Shown here one piece after another: positions 20,672 to 31,859 of a stretch of 64,000 nucleotides of DNA. The first letter of the stretch is position 1; the number at the start of each line of letters is the position of its first letter. Below the pieces are notes generated by a model. The model was not told where the DNA came from. It ran no database searches and worked only from the letters and a program-made list of their open reading frames with translations. The position numbers were made by a program, and so were the translations under genes. This stretch comes from Symsagittifera roscoffensis (taxonomy: Eukaryota; Xenacoelomorpha; Acoela; Convolutidae): positions 54,888,312-54,952,311 of the forward strand of contig NC_087066.1 of the NCBI RefSeq assembly GCF_963678635.1, written 5' to 3'.

Positions 20672-21622
20672 ATGGTGAAAACCACTGAAGAACAGCGAAG
20701 TCAATAAAAATTTTGTCGAGATTTGGGACTTACCTAGAGACAAACTCTAGAAAAAGTTTGATTGACCAGTGAATCGACAGCAAGAACAATTTATAAAAAT
20801 TACATGGAAAATGGGGGGACGGGAGACGCCAAACGATCAGGCAGGCCTACGAAACTAGTCTATCGCGATCAAAGACAATTGAAGAGAATGATGGCTATTA
20901 ACAACTAGACTTTTCTGACGAAATTGAGAACATTATTGAACAGTTTTGGTACGAAAACCGTCTCAAACGATACTATTCGGTAAGATTTTCACAAAACCGT
21001 GTACAGAGGACACGCTGCAGCAAGAAAAACTTTTTTGAAAACAAGCCGTTATCGAATTTTGTGGGCAAAACGGAGATGATGTGAAAGGACGGAGGCGGAA
21101 TGGAAAAAAAACAATTTTCAGAGACGAGTGCCAGTTTTCCTTGAGATGTGACCGCAGAGTATTTGTGTGGAGGAAAACGGGTACAAGAAATCAACCCAAA
21201 AATCCAATCCCTCGATCTTCCAACCGCTTCTCATTCAAGTTTTGGGGCTGCATCTCAAGTTCTGGATTCAGAGTTCTGCTCAAAAGGCTCCCGCGCGGTG
21301 CAAAGCCGACGACTATATTCTACTTTTGAGTACAGCAGGAATCGACACCCTCGGAAACGATCACTGCTATATCCATCGTGCCCGAACTATTACTCAATGG
21401 TTCGCGGAAAACGGGATTGGCAGGTTAGTTTCTCCACTATACAGCCCGGATTCGAATCCCATAGAGAATGTCTGAGCCTACAAGAAGTCTCAAATGAAAG
21501 CATTGATCATTAATCGGGAGAATTTAGAAACCGTTGTTTTTGATATTTGGAAAATTATTCCTGACTCATTTATTGAAAAACTGTGCTCGTCGATGACCGG
21601 AAGAATGAAAAAAATTTATTGA
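20672..21622 (+). pseudogene. Tc1-like transposase, inactivated
   Basis: Pieces of a Tc1/mariner transposase in different frames follow each other: an N-terminal helix-turn-helix-like part (GDAKRSGRPTKL at about 20,825), the first catalytic region (FRDECQFSLRCDRR...VFVWRKTG at about 21,120-21,180), a middle part, and a C-terminal YSPDSNPIENV (about 21,440-21,470) with the last acidic residue of the catalytic triad. Several in-frame stops and frame changes break it, so it is non-functional. Weakly similar inverted ends may lie at about 20,560-20,600 and 21,650-21,690. BEL-1 sits about 180 bp upstream, close to or inside its 5' end. Confidence 0.75.
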
Positions 21623-21789
21623 GGTCCGCTGTTTTTTGGTCAAAACTAAATTTTCATATATGCGCGTGAAATTCTCCTACCCCACTATGTAGAACTCACT
21701 AATTTTTTGTACTGGTTGCTGTGGTCTGAAAATTCTGTCCTCCATTTACTACAACCGGCTGCTCTTGTTTCGCAAACAGATTTAAATAT

Positions 21790-21890
21790 TTTACTGACAA
21801 TTATTTCAATTATTTTCAAGTATTTCAATTATTTTCAAGTATTTCAATTATTTTCAATTCAATTGTTTTCATCTGTTTCAATTATTTCCA
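21790..21890. repeat. Short tandem repeat (TTCAATTATTTTCAAGTA type)
   Basis: The phrase ATTTCAATTATTTTCAAGT occurs about three times in succession, then drifts. It is a simple low-complexity repeat. Confidence 0.7.
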
Positions 21891-21894
21891 TTTT

Positions 21895-24300
21895 TAATTT
21901 TTTTTGTTTCTATTGTCAAATTTATTTTTAAAACGTAAAACAACATTTTAATTTACAAAAGTTACTTGTCAAAAAATGTAGTTTTTCGATACAAACTTAA
22001 GTGCAAAACAAAAGCCGACGCATAAGTTATTTGCAATTTTTCGACCTTTTCCTCGCTGTATACTGGATTCGTCCTGTTTTTTAATTAAGAAAGTAACATC
22101 AAAGACTTCTTTTTCCCTCAATTCCAATTTCTTGTTTACTTTTATTTTGATGACATCGAGTATTATTCAACTTCGCATGAATGTCTATGAAAAACCGTTT
22201 TTTCATAATTCTTTTAATTCATTCAAAAATTCATTATTTATCTTTTTAAGCTTAATAAAAACACATACAAAACGTGGAACGTTTAGTTGGTCCAGAACAT
22301 ATATAAGCACTTTTGAGCCTGCTATTTAGTTTCAAGCAGTATTTCATTATGTACATTAAGGCATGCAATTTTTAGAAGCTAAATTTATATTAAAGCATCT
22401 TTTTTTGTTACACAAAATGAAAATGGAATGCGAAAACGAATGGACAGCAAAGCAGTTTATATCTTGATGATGAAGTTGATGATGATGATGAATGAGCCTA
22501 CACCAAGGTGCGAGTCACGTGACATATCTGGACCCCGTTTGATGTCTAATCAGACTGGTCCAGATGTCTGGCGCAATGACACATCACCCGTGTCCATGCA
22601 ACCTGCGATTAGTTGCCGTGTTTCTCTACGTTAAGAGACAACCTTTGATCGCGGCACATGGTTATGTACAGTTTTTTTTCTTCTAGCAACTACAATGAAT
22701 TTGAAGCGCCATATTTACAGATCTTTTTCTTGCATATTTTGTAAAAAAAAATACACCCACTATTTTTTTCAAAAAAATACACCCACTATTTTTTTTCCAA
22801 AAAAATACTATATATTGTGCATTTAATTTTTTTTTCGTGGTATAGATGATCGAAGGCAAAAAGATCCGAAATATGCAGTAAATCTGCAAAGACAAGAATA
22901 TTTGATGAGGTAGGGTTATAAACATAGATGATAACAATTAAAAATTGGTTAAATGTTTGCTTTGTTGAGCACAAATAATTAGCAGCACCATGAGAATATA
23001 CGGTATTTACTTAGCATTTATGACACAATTGTGAAGATTCGAACATACTTGTCGCTGCGGTAAGATTTACTTATAAATGTTTGATGAGGCTTAAGTGTGT
23101 CTTACATCAGAAAGATATACACATAAAATTTGAAGAATTTATCATATACGAAACACAGAAAGCACCATCTAAGTGAAATAATCCACAATCTGAACAATTT
23201 GATTAGCTGTCCAGGTGTTCAAAAGAGTTTTGTGACCAAATTCTTGGTTTAAGTAGTCCCAAATGAAAAATATTTCACATTACTGCACGTAGCAACTTTA
23301 GTCACATCGGGTGCAATTATGATGTAAAATATTTGACAAAATACCAAAAAGCCATTTTATTACTAAAAAGAGTCAAGAAAGTTACAAAAGGACATGTTAT
23401 TATATAGAAACAAACAACTATTTGGTCAAAAGTTACAAATATTTTAGGGGGGTCTTTCTTGTCATACGGCCCAAAACTACATCGAAACAAAATTGAAATT
23501 TACACTAAATTTGTTTCTGTTTCATGATGTTCAATGATGTTCAATAATGTTTCATGATGTTTTAATTCATCTTCAAAAATTTTAAAGTCCTATTTTCAAA
23601 TATTAGAAGCATCGATTTTGGGCCGTGTTACAAAAAATATCCACATTTTTGGTAGAAAACTTCACATGATGAAATGATATGTTTCAGGGTTGCTTTGGAA
23701 AACAGTCGACAACACTGCGAAAGTGCCGTTTTTCGAAAGTTTTTTGATCTTTACAAAAGGATAATCAAATCCCTAAACCTGCGTTTAACATAAGCAAATA
23801 TACATAACAGCACACCTTTTAGATGAGAACTTTTTTTTAGCTTAGTCGCGCAGAAATAAGGATTTTTAAAGCTCCATGCATGCAAAATGAAGCCTTAGTT
23901 AATAAAATACTACAGAGAAACTTGGTAATTAGATCACTATCAAAATAGTAAATAATGGTTTCAAAGGTCAATAAAATATATGCTCATTAAATATGGTGAC
24001 AATTTTTTATTAGCTTGAAAAAGTTTTTGTCAACATATCAAACGAAAAATAACAGTCCGGCTGTTTTCAAGTTTTTTTCCTGTTCGCTGAATGGAGAAAT
24101 TTCAAGGACGGAAAAGAGTGCACACAATGATAACTGCCTGTCAGTCACTTTCGTTCACACCTCGTTTACGCCACTTTGTTTTTGATAGTTGTGAAGTTCA
24201 GTTTCGCAATTGTGTTCACAAGTCGTTATTTTTACATTGTGTCTCGTTTGGTCGTTCAGTCGTCAACTTTTTGTGGCGTATTTTGGAATCAACGAAGCTC
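21895..24300. other. Intergenic, short tandem repeats only
   Basis: No coding region is supported. At 22,741-22,805 a unit of about 28 bp (AAAAATACACCCACTATTTTTTT) occurs twice and then partly. At 23,521-23,565 a TTCATGATGTTCAATGATG motif is reiterated. At 22,425-22,640 is a GC-richer patch with a TCTGGACC...GGTCCAGA inverted pair and GATGATGATG. The 24,091-24,321 stretch is antisense to the end of the next gene and I do not call it coding. Confidence 0.4.
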
Positions 24301-24315
24301 TTTTTATCATTGAAG

Positions 24316-24593
24316 CTATGACGAGTTTGCTGGCATGAGCCAAAAGTGGCTGTCTTTTGTAATGTAGTGTTTGAAGTGTCTCATCACCCCACTGCCAACT
24401 GACTCATACTTCTCTGGCATGACCTCGACGGGAACCAGCAGCCCCCCCAGTTGCAAGTAGCCCCTGTACAGCTCCTTCTCCACAGTGGCGTGGATGCCCC
24501 TGCTCTCTATCTTGCCCAGCAGTTTGCAGCCCAATTTATGCAGCAGCTCAGGTCTACACGTGACCACGTCCGACCCACTGTCGACCATGAACT
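24316..24593 (-). CDS. SAM/retropepsin-like protein, exon 4 (protease core, stop)
   Basis: Last exon of a minus-strand gene, following a GCTGTGTTTAG acceptor, phase 1. It opens with FMVDSGSDVVTCRPELL, in which D-S-G is the retropepsin catalytic triplet, and continues through flap-like ESRGIHATVEKELYRGYLQLGG and VPVEVMPEKYESVGSGVMRHF to a TAG at 24,316-24,318. The domain length fits a single retroviral-type aspartic protease subunit, which would need to dimerise. It lies outside any LTR element and in a spliced gene, so it reads as a domesticated or cellular retropepsin. Whether it cleaves anything is unknown. Confidence 0.7.
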
Positions 24594-25329
24594 CTAAACA
24601 CAGCAAAAAAAGTTAATTTATATCAACACAATTTATTCTAAACTACCGCCCTGTTTTTAGAAATTTTGAAGTAATATTTGAATTTTTCAATAGGATGGAT
24701 GTTCAGGGAAAAGTTCTGGAAATTTTTACTAGAAAAAAATCAAAACTCCAAAAAAAATTCTGTAAAAAGCGAGCATTTTGTGTAAAAAAAACTTCGAAAA
24801 ATTCTCAAGTAATGTAAGACCACACATACCTGACTTGCTTTCTTGTAGTTTTTCGAGTCCAATGATTTAAAAAGAGTCTTTTTATTATTTATACCGCATA
24901 GCATTGTTTAGTTTAGAGTACCGTTTTTACACGTTCTACTCTAATTAAATAAAAACTAGTCGTGCTTTTACACGTGCACGGATGCGATACCATATACCGT
25001 CTATCTTTAGAGCGCTTGCTACAACTTGTAAACAAGAATCAAATATTAACACAGGTGAGTGAAAAAAAGCGAATTCCAAAACAGACCTGTAAATTCAAGT
25101 CCATAACATAGCACGTCATACAGTTAAATGCTAGAAGTTAAACAAGTATTTGTTTTAATTGTACAAGTTAAATGTAAGAACTGAACAAAAGCTGAAACCG
25201 GATTTTTCGGAGCAAAAACGAAGAAAATATTTAAACGACAGATTTTTTTTTCTAAAATCTGTCGTTTAAATCTGTCGCTCAAAAAAAAACTGGCCTCCAG
25301 ATTGTTGAAATGATTTTCAAGGAACTTAC

Positions 25330-25740
25330 CAAGTTGACATGCGAGTGAGTTGGGACTGGTATCCCCCTTCAGGGCTGCCTGGACACACAGGAAGTCACTG
25401 GTAGCCCCCTGGAGAGACTGAGGCCTCCCCCAGTACCCCACGGCCACTGTCTTCTCACACACTCGATGCGTACTTCTACTGCTGCTGCTATCGCTCCCCC
25501 TTTTCAACCCCCTCCCCTCCCCTGGACTCGCCTCTTTCTCATTATCCCCCACACTAGAGATGGATGAAGTAGATGACGTCACTAGACTTGTGGGCGACTT
25601 TTCATGTGATGATGATGTGGCATGTTGTGATTGGCTGTTGATTCCGATTGGCCTTTCAGAGTTCTGCAGTTGGTCGGAGTTATCGTTGTTCGTTTGTGTG
25701 TTCGGGTGATTAGAAGCGATGTATCCCTCCAGATTTGCAC
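25330..25740 (-). CDS. SAM/retropepsin-like protein, exon 3 (linker and start of protease domain)
   Basis: 137 codons bounded by TTCTACAG and GTAAGT, phase 1 at both ends. The first two thirds are a low-complexity polar linker rich in Ser, Asn, Gln and Thr, probably disordered. The end (VAVGYWGRPQSLQ, FLCVQAALKGD) looks like the N-terminal strands of the retropepsin domain completed by exon 4. The frame and phase join both neighbours cleanly. Confidence 0.65.
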
Positions 25741-25903
25741 CTGTAGAATTGACCATTAACTTAAAATCAAACAAGATTTCGACCACAAGGAGCTATAGAG
25801 ACATGGTTATATCTCCGCCTCTAAATTGAAAGAGCTTGTTGCTTGAGGAGGAGGCAACATTACCCAGCCAAAAAAAAATAACCAAAGAGTTACATGTAAA
25901 AAG

Positions 25904-25937
25904 TTACCAGGGGTACAAAAAGTTACCAGGGGTACAG
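25904..25937. repeat. Short tandem duplication in intron
   Basis: AAAAAGTTACCAGGGGTAC occurs twice in direct succession within the intron between exons 2 and 3 of the minus-strand gene. Confidence 0.8.
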
Positions 25938-26494
25938 TTTAATGGCTCTTTCGCTTGTGGATAAATCGTCTTAAATACAAATCCTCGTAAAATTTGACTT
26001 CAATATATTTCGTAACCCCCATCGCACATATCAATTACCGAATAATAGTAGTTTTATGGATCGCTTTCCTCAGGCGAGGTGGGTTGGGGGAGGAAAAAAA
26101 CCGTTTTACATACTAAATATGTTAATTTAGGTAAAATCTTATCTTCAACATTCAAAGCTTCAAAACAACACGACGGCGTTAATGCGATTCTTTCAAATTA
26201 ATTGAAGTCGCGTAAAATTACAAAATAAAAATGTTAAAAAATTGTTCACTCGGCACTTTGCATGTAAGAATTGTTGTATAAAATTGTTCACTTGTTCACG
26301 CTGACACGGTTAAATGCAATTTAATACCTTAAAATTCATTTTAAATAGACTTTCATATTTTGATTTTCAGAAAAATCAAAGGGGGGACTGGAAAAGAGCC
26401 GCGAATTGTACTTACTCAAATTATCATGAATAGATGATACAAAAATGGCAAAAAAAACTAATCGACTAAATCAAAACAAGGTGATTGAACTTAC

Positions 26495-26698
26495 AGCATA
26501 GCTTGAACCTCTTCTGTGCTCCGTATGTCTTCAAATTTAGCTGCTCCATCAACCTGCTCGGAGTTTTCTGTGCATGTTGGGAAAGTTTTGCTAGACTGTC
26601 GATTCCTTGTCTTACTAAGGGAGTCCACAAGAATTTCAACTGGTACATTCGAAGCCATTTCAGTAGCACAATTTTGTCCGAAGCCAGGTAACTAGAGA
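26495..26698 (-). CDS. SAM/retropepsin-like protein, exon 2
   Basis: 204 bp between an ATCATTTTAG acceptor and a GTAAGT donor. The frame that fits the phase-1 junctions on both sides gives a Leu/Lys-rich helical peptide (LASDKIVLLKWLRMYQLKFL...). A second frame, starting at an internal ATG (MASNVPVEILVDSLSK), is also open to the donor and has a more usual polar composition, but it would leave the wrong phase for exon 3. I keep the phase-consistent frame; the alternative could be a separate promoter or isoform. Confidence 0.5.
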
Positions 26699-26819
26699 CT
26701 AAAATGATATAACAATACTGAATTTTAAACAAAGCAAAAAATATTTGAGATTATTTTACCACGCAATTTTTCAGTACAGCTGTGATCAAATTGGATAATT
26801 TTAAAAGTCACCTTTTGGA

Positions 26820-26925
26820 AAAAGTTATCATTAATGGTACAAAATAGTACAAAAATCTTCAAAAAGTTATCATTAATGGTACAAAATAGTACAAAAATCT
26901 TAATGGTACAAAATAGTACAAAAAT
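26820..26925. repeat. Tandem repeat (42-bp unit)
   Basis: The phrase AGTTATCATTAATGGTACAA with the following AATAGTACAAAAATCTT occurs twice in full (offset 42 bp) and a third time in part. It lies in the intron upstream of exon 2. Confidence 0.8.
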
Positions 26926-27589
26926 GTTTTCTGAATTTGGTAGTTTTGAAACCCATGTCACTTTTGTAGTTGAGAAGGTACGTACCCTCACAACTATTTC
27001 TTCTTTTTGTTTCAGAACGATCTTACGTTCGATTCAATCGATTATGCATATCAAAAAATAAGGAAGAAGTGACCTTCAAGCTGAGCTGTCGATGATATTG
27101 AATGATACTTCGACAAAAAATAAAAAGCTATTAAAAATTGTCGTCTCTTTTTCCTTTTCCCACCACCTCACACGAACATGAGTTTTATGCTGTAACGAGG
27201 GGTTTTACAAGGTTAAGTATGAAGAACAAATATGTTTGTCACAGCCTATTTAGTTCGCATACCAATTTTTGTAACAATCCGATGCTGTGAACAAAAATTT
27301 ACTAGTTAAATTTTGCTGGTGGGGGAAAACGAAAAAGAGCCACCAATTGTCCCTCCTCCGCACCAAACAAAACTAATAAAAGCATCAACTTTTTGGTATG
27401 AGTAACAAACTTTTTAGCAGGTGGGGGAGGGGTTCCCAATTTTTATCAAATTTTTAAAATTTTAAATAAATTAGACTGTTGCAGTTATCAAAAACGTTCG
27501 CTTACAAAACTTCTTATGACTAGTGCGTTTTTGATGAGAAAAGCTCTCGGAAAAGTGTGTTAAAACATGAAATGAAGCGGTAGCTATAC

Positions 27590-28286
27590 CTGTAGTTAAG
27601 ATAAGCTCTCTGTCTTTGTGGGAGTGAACTCCGAGGAACTGTAGGTCCGAGTAGTCCAGGAGTTGCAGGTCCAGTTCACTCCAGATCCCCTGCTCCTCGA
27701 ACAATCCCTCATAACGTTCTAGGCCACAACTCCTCAAGAAATCACGAACTAGAAATGAACTTCTGGAACTGGAATTGCTGGTTTCTTGCGCGCTGAAAAC
27801 GCTTTCGACGCCTGGATTTACGGACTCTGGGGTTGTGCATCGAAACAACGTGTGACCGGTTAGAGACTCCACTGGATGTCTTGACTTTTTATGCTTGTCG
27901 AGTCCAAAGTGAGCCCTCGAGGCTTCGCTGGAGTGTTGGTCCACAATTTTGGCATCCAAAGATTGTAAAATTTCAGCCAGAAGTTCTTTCACAGATGATG
28001 ATTGGTGCTCATTAGGGACCAATTTGAGAATTTTTGGGTCGAAGTTTGGAGACAAACTAAGTTTATTTTTGTTTTTGTTTTTGCGAAAGCCTTGGAGAGA
28101 TAACCGATTCTCAATCGGTTTGCGGTTGCATTGCAGAAGTGTAACTCTTTTATTTTTAGAGTTTTGAAAAGTCGATAAATCTAGTGGAGTGGTATTGTGG
28201 TCTTCATTCAAACTCGAATTGTTATTTTTGCTTGATATGCGATAAAAAGTATCAGTATCATTCAATGGTAACAAGCGCGGTCCCAT
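27590..28286 (-). CDS. SAM/retropepsin-like protein, exon 1 (start and SAM domain)
   Basis: The start is the ATG ending at 28,286 (AAAGCTATGG context), with an in-frame TAA shortly upstream. Residues 1-170 are polar and probably disordered (NNNSSLNEDHN, RKNKNKNKL). Residues about 178-230 form a SAM domain: FLVRDFLRSCGLERYEGLFE, then LDLQLLDYSDLQFLGVHSHKDRELIL, with the conserved Leu, Tyr, Phe and final dR-x-IL positions. SAM domains mediate oligomerisation or partner binding, which might help pair two protease subunits. It ends at ACTACAG|GTATAG in phase 1. Confidence 0.72.
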
Positions 28287-28289
28287 AGC

Positions 28290-29463
28290 TTTTATTTCTA
28301 CTTTTAAAATTTATTGAATGATGTTAGTCGTTTGATTTTTGGCAGATTTTTTCGACGGCGCGCTGGTTTTATCTGGCCAGGTAATCTGCTTGATTGATTC
28401 GATTTGCAGAGATGGTTTTAGAGAAATTACTGTTGTTTGACTTAGTTTTACTTTTATTATTTGCTCAAGTGATGATTAAACAAAACTGATTTTTGGTAGC
28501 TGGATAAAAATAACAAACCAAATAGAATGACTGGATTTTTCGGAAGCGTGCCAAATGAAAACAATGATGAAAATGTGAAGAATGATTAGTACAAGACAGA
28601 CTTACTAATCAAAAGACTGAGTGAAAAATTGGTTAGTAACTTTTCTTTTTCTCGCCATCTTGTCAGACGAAGTAATTCGGCGATCTCGTTGAAATCGGTT
28701 CTGTTCAGACCGGTAATTTAATATGGCTGCTTCGTTTTTACAAACACAATTCTGACCAATTTAGTAGGCTGAAAGTTAGAACAAAGCTAACAATCGTAGT
28801 TTCAGTCTTAGCTTGAAAATGAGTCCTGTTTTCAAAATCACCTTGTCAGACAGTTCAGACCGATAAAATATAAAAACTATCTCGGATTAATCGAATTAAA
28901 CTCAACTTTTTGAAGCTAGTTATGTTTGGCTGGCTTAGCAATAAAATGATTTGATGTCTGGTTTTGTTGCGATTATGTTTGCAATTTTACAGTCTGGGCT
29001 ATCATTAGAAACCTTTATGGGCCAGGTAATTTTCGCCACACGATACGAATTTACGGTGCGCTTGTTCTCAAATCAAACATGCAAATTAAATTCAATTGAT
29101 ATCTTTCAATTTAAGAAAATTGTAAAACTTTCAATCTGTCCAAAATGAAAATCATGGGGAACCGTTTTAAACAATTAGTGGTTATAAATTAGGTAATTAA
29201 AGCAGGGATTATTAATGACATCTGATTGCTTTGAAGGTAGCGGTATTATCAACACGGACCAATTCAAAGCTTTCAAACTACGGAATAAATGGCTGATCTC
29301 AATTAATCCCAATTAATCCTTAACCACCCAAGCTTAGTGTTAATTGACAGTCGCCAGTTCATTCTTAAAGACGTGATTTATATTGGTATTCCAGAAGAAC
29401 GTTCACACAATTTTTAAGATGAACTGCTTTTTTAGTCTCCTGGAAAAGCAGCTAAGTGTACCG
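28290..29463. other. Region upstream of SAM gene; possible signal-peptide exon
   Basis: Promoter sequence for the minus-strand gene should lie here but no element is clear. On the plus strand, ATG at 28,954 opens MSGFVAIMFAILQSGLSLET, which looks like a secretory signal, and a possible CAG|GTAATT donor follows at 29,025. No partner exon could be linked, so this is only a possibility. Confidence 0.25.
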
Positions 29464-29781
29464 ATCAGGCGCGGATCTAAGTTATTTTTGATGGGGTGTA
29501 GGGGCATGTAGAAAAAAAAACGCCTCAAAGTTTTTATCCACATTTTTTGGTCGACCAAAATGACCTTTGCGAAAAAATTACAAAAAAAACAGCTCAAAAT
29601 TGCTGTTTTTAGGTAGGTACTTTTTGAAAAACTGTGACACAAAAAAAATCGTTTTTTTTTGGATTACGCTCCTCTCAATTTCAATATACAAGACACATTT
29701 AGAAACATTTTAGGATCAATTGGCCAAAATAGTACAAACGGTGGGAAGGGATCGACCGCATAAATCCGCTGCTAGTACTGG
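29464..29781. repeat. Dispersed MITE-like repeat, copy 4
   Basis: Starts CAGGCGCGGATCTAAG and ends ATAAATCCGCTGCTAGTACTG, an imperfect inverted pair with CAG...CGGAT ends. The inside shares GGTCGACCAAAATGAC, ACAGCTCAAAA and TTGGCCAAAA with copy 3. This copy shows both ends and suggests an element of about 320 bp. Confidence 0.6.
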
Positions 29782-31502
29782 TCAAACCAGTTTTCCAAGC
29801 TCTGTAAGAAATCTCAGGTGAATCGAATAAAAGCTAAAAGAGACGTGCTATGAGGAATTGTTGTTCTTAAGATATCTATAAAACATGATTAAGAAATGCC
29901 ACAATAGTTAATGGCGGCTAGTAGAACAGAAAAAGAACGTGGATTTATCCGGTAGTAGTGGAGGGATGAAAAAGGGAAATGAGGCTGGGTGAGGTTTGGG
30001 GAACTCAACTGAGGGGGTTGATAAACGAAAGGGCCGCTCGACGCTTTCGCGAAACGAAAGGTTACCCCAAGGCACTATTCTAACACAATAATTTTCGGCA
30101 GATAAATTGGTTTTACGCTCTCAAAAATGGGATAACGCTCTCAAAATTGAATAAAAACATTCGAAAAGTTTTTAAAAAAGCAACAAAATTGGCCATTCGA
30201 CGTGAAAAAATCACAGATTTTCCGAAATTGAACAACGCGAAGTTTTTTATTTTTTTTTCGAAGTAAATTAGCAAGCCCGTTGATGTTTATAATTTTTTAA
30301 ATCATTTATATTTTTCCATTTCATATCCTAAAAAACTTATTGCGATAATTGTGAAAAATTTTGAAATCGATCTTTGCTTAATCTTGAGCCGGAACACTTA
30401 AACCTCAAACTAAATTTTCTTACCTCGGTGGGTTTGTAAAGTATCTATTTTTTGCAACCAAACACAGACTAACATTTTTTAATATGACGCCATTCTTCAC
30501 ATTATACTAACTTTTGGGATAGTTTCTTGCCTTCGAGAGTGTTCGAAAAAAAACAGTCCTAAAAAATAAAATTGCTATGTTTTCTTATTTCCGGAAAAAT
30601 TTGGGCGAAGAAAGATCGGAGTATCGAAACGTTCGGCCAAAAAATTTATTAGCTTCCTCCGTGGATTCAACCGTTTCAGAAAAAGAATATTGTTCAAGAA
30701 TTTTATTCCACTTTTCAAGAGAGTTTTCTGCCACATGTACAGTGCTAGTGCTGATTTAAATGATCTGCATAAAAAAACTTGATAATTAAAACGAATTTTT
30801 CTCAAATTGGGTTGATTTTAGACAAAAATTGATGATGACCAATATTGCTTAAAATTTTAACAGAACTCATATGGTGCAATTGATTTGTATGCAGGCTCAA
30901 AATGTATCCCGAAAACTATTATATTTGGCTTTGTTTACTCAACCAAAAAATACTCCGAACGTATTTGTTCATTTACTGACCAAAACTGCTAGCCTTTTAT
31001 AAGCCCAACAAAACATAAGAAGGGTCTAATCTACAAAAGATGGCGCAAAAAAATCAAAAATGTTTATTTTAAGCAAATTGGTCTTTATAAAGTAAAAATG
31101 ATAATTTTTGGCTATCAGACGAAAATAACTATGTTGTTACAGAATTGAGAAAAATAAACGATTTGAAATTTTGTTGATCTTTCGTTTAGATTTCACAAAA
31201 TGCATAGTTTGGCCTCGTAATGAAATAGGAAAAAGACAGGGAATTGAAAATGCATTCACCGGTTTTGTTTGGTCTCGAGCGCATTAATATGAACAATATG
31301 GTTTGATTCTTATATATTGTTGATCTAAATAACTAGATCTTCAAGCCAGAAACTAATAGACTTACGTTCTAGGAAATTGCATGTTCACAATTTAGTTCGC
31401 CTTGGGAGAATACCAAAAATTTATCAACCTGTCGGTTGACATCTCAAGGAGCAAAAAATATACGCCTACTGATTTTAAAAATATGGCTGCTTTTGTTTAA
31501 AG
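29782..31502. other. AT-rich intergenic DNA, nothing recognised
   Basis: No supported gene, RNA or repeat. Short open frames here have the composition expected by chance. Confidence 0.4.
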
Positions 31503-31856
31503 TTGATGTTTTCTATGAATTGTAGTTGTTGTCTTCGACGATCATTTCTAGTGATTCAAGTGTGTATAATGATAGTGCTGTCATGTTACTCTGAAACGCC
31601 CCCGAAGAGAATGTGGTTTCAAATCCAGACTATTGCGACCATTTCATACTATTGCGCCAAAATTCGGCATTTACAGACAACCGGAAACAAAAATTTCAGT
31701 ACGCACTTTGTTGACCAAGGAGAGGCGTTTCCGACCGGTGCGAACCAAACAAAGTTGTCAGTGACCGGAGGTGAGATTGAAGATAAATTAGCAGACAGTA
31801 GCGCTACCGAAGCTAAAACATTTCTGACTGTCTTGACAATAGCGATATTTTCATAA
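31503..31856 (+). CDS. Possible small secreted or GPI-anchored protein
   Basis: An ORF of 117 codons (alternative start one or three codons later; ATGATG at 31,506 is the natural ATG pair). It begins with a Cys-rich, strongly hydrophobic segment (FLVIQVCIMIVLSCYS) like a signal peptide, has a polar body with one NQT glycosylation sequon, and ends with a short hydrophobic tail (FLTVLTIAIFS) like a GPI or tail-anchor signal. The base composition is less AT-rich than the flanks. No family recognised; it might be a single exon of a larger gene or chance. Confidence 0.35.
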   Translation: MMFSMNCSCCLRRSFLVIQVCIMIVLSCYSETPPKRMWFQIQTIATISYYCAKIRHLQTTGNKNFSTHFVDQGEAFPTGANQTKLSVTGGEIEDKLADSSATEAKTFLTVLTIAIFS

Positions 31857-31859
31857 TTA

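Noticed and set aside
20560-21690. Clear terminal inverted repeats for the Tc1-like element
   Set aside because: Only a loose similarity was found between about 20,560-20,600 and 21,650-21,690, so element ends are not called.
22428-22634. 68-codon plus-strand ORF in a GC-richer patch
   Set aside because: It includes a GAT microsatellite and a hairpin, has no domain and no plausible splice context.
24091-24321. 76-codon plus-strand ORF
   Set aside because: Antisense to the 3' end of the SAM/retropepsin gene, with no recognisable features.
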